DNA from: an uncultured Oribacterium sp.
GTDB lineage: Bacteria; Bacillota; Clostridia; Lachnospirales; Lachnospiraceae
DNA: 16,639 bases
Direction of reading: 5' to 3'
Assembly (NCBI GenBank): GCA_902485915.1
Contig: CABTMH010000078.1
Coordinates: 1 to 16,639 of the forward strand
Part shown: piece after piece, positions 13,712 to 16,639 of the stretch
Position numbering within the stretch: the stretch's first letter is position 1
Layout: each line of letters begins with the position of its first letter
Program-made: the position numbers and the translations under genes
The notes under the pieces: generated by a model
Database searches by the model: none
Seen by the model: the letters and a program-made list of their open reading frames with translations, nothing else
Told to the model about the DNA's origin: nothing

Positions 13712-14569
13712 TCAGCCGAGGTATGTAGCGACGATCTCATCGTACTTTCCGTTTGCCTTGATGTCCTTGAGACCTGCGTTAAACATATCGACGAGCTCCT
13801 GCTTGCTAGAATCGAAGATAGCGAAGCCATACTCTGCAGGATCGTTACCGGTGCCATCGACGATCTTCATGCCGAGGCCGGTGTCCTTGATGTTCGATGC
13901 CATGATCGGGGTATCATCGAAGCAGGCTGCGACCTGACCGCCGACGACGGCCTGGTACATGGTCGGTGAATCCTCGAAGTAGGTGATCTCGAAGCCATAC
14001 TGATCCTTGAGGCTCTCTGCATAATCTGCACTCATGGACGCGGTCTTGACAGCGACGCTCTTACCCTTTAAGCCATCGAAGCCGGTGATGTCGGAGTTCT
14101 CCGCAACAGCCATGCTCTGGTTCGCATCATAGTATCCATCGGAGAAAATCCATCCGGAAGACTTACGCTCATCGGTGATGGACGCACCGGCGATCATACC
14201 ATCTGCCTGACCAGCCTGACATGCGGCGATGGAAGCATCCCAGCCGATGGACTTGATCTCATACTTGAAGCCCTGGTCATCCGCGATCGCTGCGAGGATA
14301 TCGACATCGATGCCGACGAGCTTTCCACTGTCATCGGTATACTCAAACGGCTTAAATGCAGTATCGGTCACGATCTGCCATACCTTATCGCTGTCTGCTG
14401 CAGCTGCCGTGGTCTCTGCTGCGGCTGCCGTCGTATCTGCGGCTGCTGTGGTGTCAGCGGCTGCTGCGGTCGTTGCGGCTGCGGTCGTCGCTGTGGTATC
14501 GGAACCTCCACATGCACTGAGACCCAGTACTGCCATCGTTACTGCCATTACAAGTGCGCTCTTTTTCAT
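13712..14569 (-). CDS. Amino-acid ABC transporter substrate-binding lipoprotein (family 3)
   Basis: A 285-residue protein. The signal MKKSALVMAVTMAVLGLSAC places the lipid-modified cysteine at residue 20. Residues about 24-60 are a low-complexity linker of repeated TTAAA-type units (TTAAAAD, TTAAAD, ETTAAAAD) that would hold the domain away from the membrane. From about 62 the family-3 solute-binding fold begins: TAFKPFEYTDDSGKLVGIDVDI, then DGMIAGASIT and the C-terminal NGKYDEIVATYLG. It delivers a polar amino acid to the permease and ATPase downstream; which one cannot be read from the sequence. AGGAG lies six bases before the ATG. A 7-base hairpin with a 3-base loop (14595-14611) sits in its leader, and no clear promoter was found in the 263 bases upstream. 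Confidence 0.94.
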   Translation of the reverse strand: MKKSALVMAVTMAVLGLSACGGSDTTATTAAATTAAAADTTAAADTTAAAAETTAAAADSDKVWQIVTDTAFKPFEYTDDSGKLVGIDVDILAAIADDQGFKYEIKSIGWDASIAACQAGQADGMIAGASITDERKSSGWIFSDGYYDANQSMAVAENSDITGFDGLKGKSVAVKTASMSADYAESLKDQYGFEITYFEDSPTMYQAVVGGQVAACFDDTPIMASNIKDTGLGMKIVDGTGNDPAEYGFAIFDSSKQELVDMFNAGLKDIKANGKYDEIVATYLG

Positions 14570-14704
14570 AATTTTCTCCTCTCATCTTTCTGCTGTGAAG
14601 CCTCGCTTCACGAGATCTATCCTAACGGCTCTCGCCGGTAGAAACATGTTTGTTCAATGCGCCCGGCCTCCACATCATCGCTCTGCACGAGGGTTTCGGC
14701 TCCA

Positions 14705-14806
14705 CCATCTGTACGGCGGATCGTCTGCATGAGCTTCTGTCAGCCATCTATGCTATGGATCGCCACCTCAGCCAGCCCCGCCATCTATGTGGCGGATCGT
14801 CTGCAT
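14705..14806. repeat. Degenerate direct repeats, unit about 38 bases
   Basis: Two 26-base copies (14705-14730 and 14781-14806), 23 of 26 identical and sharing GGCGGATCGTCTGCAT, lie 76 bases apart. A weaker third copy (CCATCTATG then GGATCG) stands halfway, at 14744. The units fill the spacer between the amidotransferase and the binding-protein genes. No good ORF runs through them. Confidence 0.65.
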
Positions 14807-14832
14807 TGGCGGCTCAGACTGTCGGCCTGTAC

Positions 14833-15543
14833 TCAGGACGGCTTCCGGCACGCATCGACGAAGGCCTGTACGAGCTTTCGCGATTTCGGATCCGTCATAT
14901 AGGCGAATTCCGGATGCCACTGCACCCCGACGATGAATCGTCGATCCGGCACGCTCAGGGCTTCCACCAGTCCATCCTCCGAGTACGCCATCGCGACGGC
15001 CTTCGGAGCGAGCTGCTTCACTGCCTGATGGTGATAGCTGTTCACCGCATAGGGTCCCGGGCCGATGATGTCGGCGAGCAGGGTGCCCTTCATCACGTCG
15101 ACCGTGTGAATCGGCCGATCATACGGCGGGCTCATGTGGTGTTCCACGCTGGACGGATGCTCCGTCGGAAGGTCCTGATAGAGCGTACCGCCGAGAAGTG
15201 CGTTCATCAGCTGGATACCACGGCAGATACCGAGCACCGGCTTATCCTCCCGGCAGCAGCGATCGAAGAGATAGCTCTCCATCTGATCACGCCGGCTGCA
15301 GCTCACGCCACAGCTCGCTTTCGCTTCCTCATGGTAGACGCCAGGGTCCACATCGTGACCACCCGTCATCAGGATGCCATCACAGAGAGAAAAGCAGGCA
15401 TCCATCTCCGCCCGATCGATCGTCAGCGGAAGCATGATCGGAAGTGCGCCACAGGCCTCGAGGGCTTTCATGTAGCCCGGAAGCATCCAGTAGCTTTCCT
15501 TCTCGTCATCATACAGCGGGATCAACCCGATAATTTTCTTCAT
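14833..15543 (-). CDS. Class I glutamine amidotransferase-like hydrolase (gamma-glutamyl-GABA hydrolase/peptidase C26 family)
   Basis: A 236-residue cytoplasmic enzyme. It starts MKKIIGLIPLYDDEKESYWM, has the GGHDVDPGVY segment (61-70) typical of the PuuD-like family, the nucleophile C107 in LGICRGIQLMNALLGG, and the catalytic pair H210 and E212 in VQWHPEF. Such enzymes cut gamma-glutamyl bonds, for example in gamma-glutamyl-GABA from polyamine breakdown. The neighbouring amino-acid importer may bring in the substrate or use its product (inference). The ATG at 15543 is chosen because the family begins there and GGAGG lies nine bases upstream; in-frame codons upstream of it, up to an ATG at 15663, read through a leader hairpin and are not protein-like. 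It lies behind tandem promoters with hairpins. Confidence 0.9.
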   Translation of the reverse strand: MKKIIGLIPLYDDEKESYWMLPGYMKALEACGALPIMLPLTIDRAEMDACFSLCDGILMTGGHDVDPGVYHEEAKASCGVSCSRRDQMESYLFDRCCREDKPVLGICRGIQLMNALLGGTLYQDLPTEHPSSVEHHMSPPYDRPIHTVDVMKGTLLADIIGPGPYAVNSYHHQAVKQLAPKAVAMAYSEDGLVEALSVPDRRFIVGVQWHPEFAYMTDPKSRKLVQAFVDACRKPS

Positions 15544-15600
15544 ATCTTCTCGCCTCCGCTCCCTGTCTTCGTTACCGACATGTGGCTTCTGTAAACTAAA

Positions 15601-15646
15601 AAGACAAAGAGGTCTGAATCCTTTCGGACGCGGACCTCTTTGTCTT
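15601..15646 (-). terminator. Terminator/attenuator in the amidotransferase leader
   Basis: AAGACAAAGAGGTC (15601-15614) pairs perfectly with GACCTCTTTGTCTT (15633-15646) around an 18-base loop. Read on the minus strand the stem ends in CTTTTTAG, a short U-run. Because the predicted start of transcription is at about 15648, the RNA begins almost directly with this hairpin, 57 bases before the ATG. Confidence 0.7.
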
Positions 15647-15653
15647 GGCTCGT

Positions 15654-15682
15654 ATGCTAGCACTGCGATGTGTAAAAGTCAA
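15654..15682 (-). promoter_or_regulatory. Proximal promoter (A) of the amidotransferase gene
   Basis: On the minus strand TTGACT (15682-15677), a 17-base spacer and TAGCAT (15659-15654). The -35 box lies within an inverted repeat AAAAG-tcaag-CTTTT (15674-15688), a possible operator. Confidence 0.6.
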
Positions 15683-15743
15683 GCTTTTGCATCGCCGGAT
15701 AGTTGATTTTTCTTACCATTCCTTCACTTTATGGAAGATCGTT

Positions 15744-15779
15744 AAAAAAGCTCATATCCTCGTGTCTCATATTTGAGGC
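15744..15779 (-). terminator. Imperfect terminator between promoters B and A
   Basis: GCTCATAT (15750-15757) pairs with ATATTTGAGGC (15769-15779) with two bulges. Read on the minus strand it is followed by six U (15749-15744). Together with promoter B it would give a transcript of about 80 bases. Confidence 0.45.
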
Positions 15780-15827
15780 CGTAACTAAAAGACTTTATGG
15801 TCTGCGTCTTTTTCTCTCATGGGCTAT

Positions 15828-15856
15828 ATGATACGACGATGTAAAAGACATGTCAA
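15828..15856 (-). promoter_or_regulatory. Distal promoter (B) upstream of the amidotransferase gene
   Basis: On the minus strand a perfect TTGACA (15856-15851), a 17-base spacer and TATCAT (15833-15828). Predicted start is near 15821. An inverted repeat AAAAGAC (15843-15849) with GTCTTTT (15861-15867) surrounds the -35 box, and a second AAAAGAC/GTCTTTT hairpin (15787-15812) lies in the early transcript. Confidence 0.65.
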
Positions 15857-15887
15857 CCACGTCTTTTATTCTGTTTCCGGATATGTG

Positions 15888-16019
15888 ATATAACTGCCTG
15901 CTGTTCGCTCGGCAACTGGATTCATGCAGGGCGGCCGTATCGGTCCTCCGTCCCACTACCGACTTCCCGACACCGCCCCTGCCTGATCAGTACACGAGTG
16001 ATCAGCAACATATAACTGC
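15888..16019 (-). mobile_element. Short-repeat family, copy R4: MITE-like element with 10-base target duplication
   Basis: The element proper is 15898-16009 (112 bases). It is bounded by the identical direct repeats ATATAACTGC at 15888-15897 and 16010-16019, which fit a target site duplication. Its ends are imperfect inverted repeats: CTGCTGTTCGCTCG at the left, and GTTGCTGATCACTCGTG read inwards from the right. The right end carries the family core TACTGATCAGGC. There is no coding capacity. It must have been moved by a transposase made elsewhere. Confidence 0.75.
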
Positions 16020-16024
16020 AGCAA

Positions 16025-16060
16025 AAAGCCGCCGTATGCATCATCACATACGGCGGCTTT
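16025..16060 (-). terminator. Intrinsic terminator of the flavodoxin gene
   Basis: AAAGCCGCCGTATG (16025-16038) pairs perfectly with CATACGGCGGCTTT (16047-16060) around an 8-base loop. On the minus strand it ends in TTTTTGC. It lies about 130 bases after the flavodoxin stop; the stretch 16061-16189 between them shows nothing supportable. Confidence 0.8.
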
Positions 16061-16189
16061 GCATGGAGTATGAATTTTATCTTAGGTAATAGAATTCCTT
16101 TTCAGGAAGTATGGTGTCTGCGGTTCAGGAGTCCACATCACCACATGTAAATCAGAGTATGAATCTTGTACGTATAACTACTGTGTTAC

Positions 16190-16609
16190 TTACGCAAGTG
16201 CTGTTCCCAGCGCCTTGCACTCTGCCAGTGCTGCCTCATCCGGGGCATCCTGGCAAATCACGGTGGAGATCACATTTGCGCCGTCTGTGTCGCAACGGTC
16301 CTTCCATGCCTCCATCCATGCACCATCTCCCCAGCCCCAGGAGCCGAAGAGACCGATCTTCTTTCCGGACAGTGAGCCCTCTACCGCTGTAAACATCGGC
16401 TCGAACTCGTCCTCCTCCAGAACCTCTGCACCCATCGCCGGGCAGCCGAAGGCGATCGCATCATAGGACGCCACGTCTCCTGCAGAGAATTCGGATGGTC
16501 CCAGTACCGTTACCTCAGCACCGGCTCCCTGTACGCCTTCCGCGACAGCCTTCGCCATCTGCTCGGTATTACCGGTCCCAGACCAGAAAACAACCGCAAC
16601 CTTGCTCAT
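16190..16609 (-). CDS. Flavodoxin (short-chain)
   Basis: A 139-residue FMN electron carrier of the cytoplasm. The phosphate-binding loop WSGTGNTEQMA (9-19) follows strand one. FGCPAMGAEVLEEDEFEP (54-71) and FGSWGWGDGAWM (88-99) form the two isoalloxazine loops, including aromatic residues beside the flavin. The length matches short-chain clostridial flavodoxins, which replace ferredoxin in low-iron conditions or serve other low-potential reactions. AAGGAA stands five bases before the ATG. Upstream sequence to the window edge is too short to place a promoter; a strong terminator follows. Confidence 0.95.
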   Translation of the reverse strand: MSKVAVVFWSGTGNTEQMAKAVAEGVQGAGAEVTVLGPSEFSAGDVASYDAIAFGCPAMGAEVLEEDEFEPMFTAVEGSLSGKKIGLFGSWGWGDGAWMEAWKDRCDTDGANVISTVICQDAPDEAALAECKALGTALA

Positions 16610-16639
16610 TATTCCTTGTATGATGATTCCAGAAGCTAA

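Noticed and set aside
14622..14730. Minus-strand mini-ORF starting MQTIRRTDGG, and its short twin MQTIRHIDGG from the second repeat copy
   Set aside because: Neither ATG has a ribosome binding site, the twin stops after 12 codons, and the similarity comes from the DNA repeat.
14650..15594. 314-codon plus-strand frame opposite the amidotransferase
   Set aside because: It is a shadow of a gene with complete catalytic motifs, rich in His and Arg and without a start signal.
16061..16189. Possible small gene or regulatory RNA between the flavodoxin gene and its terminator
   Set aside because: Only a weak TTCCT/AGGAA stem is visible and no frame with a start signal; it is probably a 3' untranslated region.

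Overview
The window looks like chromosome from a Gram-positive anaerobic clostridium, most likely Lachnospiraceae-like. The evidence is AGGAGG-type ribosome binding sites, lipoproteins with an L-x-A-C lipobox followed by Ala/Thr-rich linkers, a short-chain flavodoxin, an orphan Na+-pump decarboxylase beta subunit, and sigma-A type promoters (TTGACA/TATAAT, 17-base spacers). No rRNA, tRNA, CRISPR array, transposase or phage gene was seen.

Layout. (1) 1-4499: a carbohydrate locus. A sugar ABC binding lipoprotein, an unrecognised 138-residue protein, a GH28 polygalacturonase-type hydrolase and the start of a sugar isomerase/epimerase run leftwards. A divergent GntR/FCD regulator faces them. The divergent intergenic region holds two good promoters and three GTATAC sites, one of them inside the spacer of the leftward promoter. 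(2) 4500-4763: a convergent intergenic region made of repeats, including a 121-base hairpin element. (3) 4764-5708: D-Ala-D-Ala ligase. (4) 5921-7549: a secreted ComEC-type metallo-beta-lactamase-fold protein flanked by two inverted copies of a small repeat. (5) 7593-9458: a CHASE-GGDEF membrane protein. (6) 9471-11065: a promoter, a structured leader with terminator, a Na+-translocating decarboxylase beta subunit and a 42-residue gamma-like membrane protein. (7) 11210-15543, leftward: a class I glutamine amidotransferase, a polar amino-acid ABC transporter (binding protein, permease, ATPase) and a cytidylate-kinase-like protein. A duplicated ATPase 3' end follows the ATPase gene. (8) 15601-16019: tandem promoters with promoter-proximal hairpins, then a 112-base MITE-like repeat bounded by a 10-base direct repeat. 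(9) 16190-16609: flavodoxin and its terminator.

The strongest unexplained structures are four. First, the leader RNA before the decarboxylase gene, whose P1-like helix overlaps the 5' arm of a terminator. Second, a four-copy intergenic repeat family sharing the core TACTGATCAGGC, one copy of which has a visible target duplication. Third, the paired promoter/hairpin modules upstream of the amidotransferase. Fourth, the 121-base hairpin element. All functional names rest on reading motifs by eye. No database search or folding program was run.
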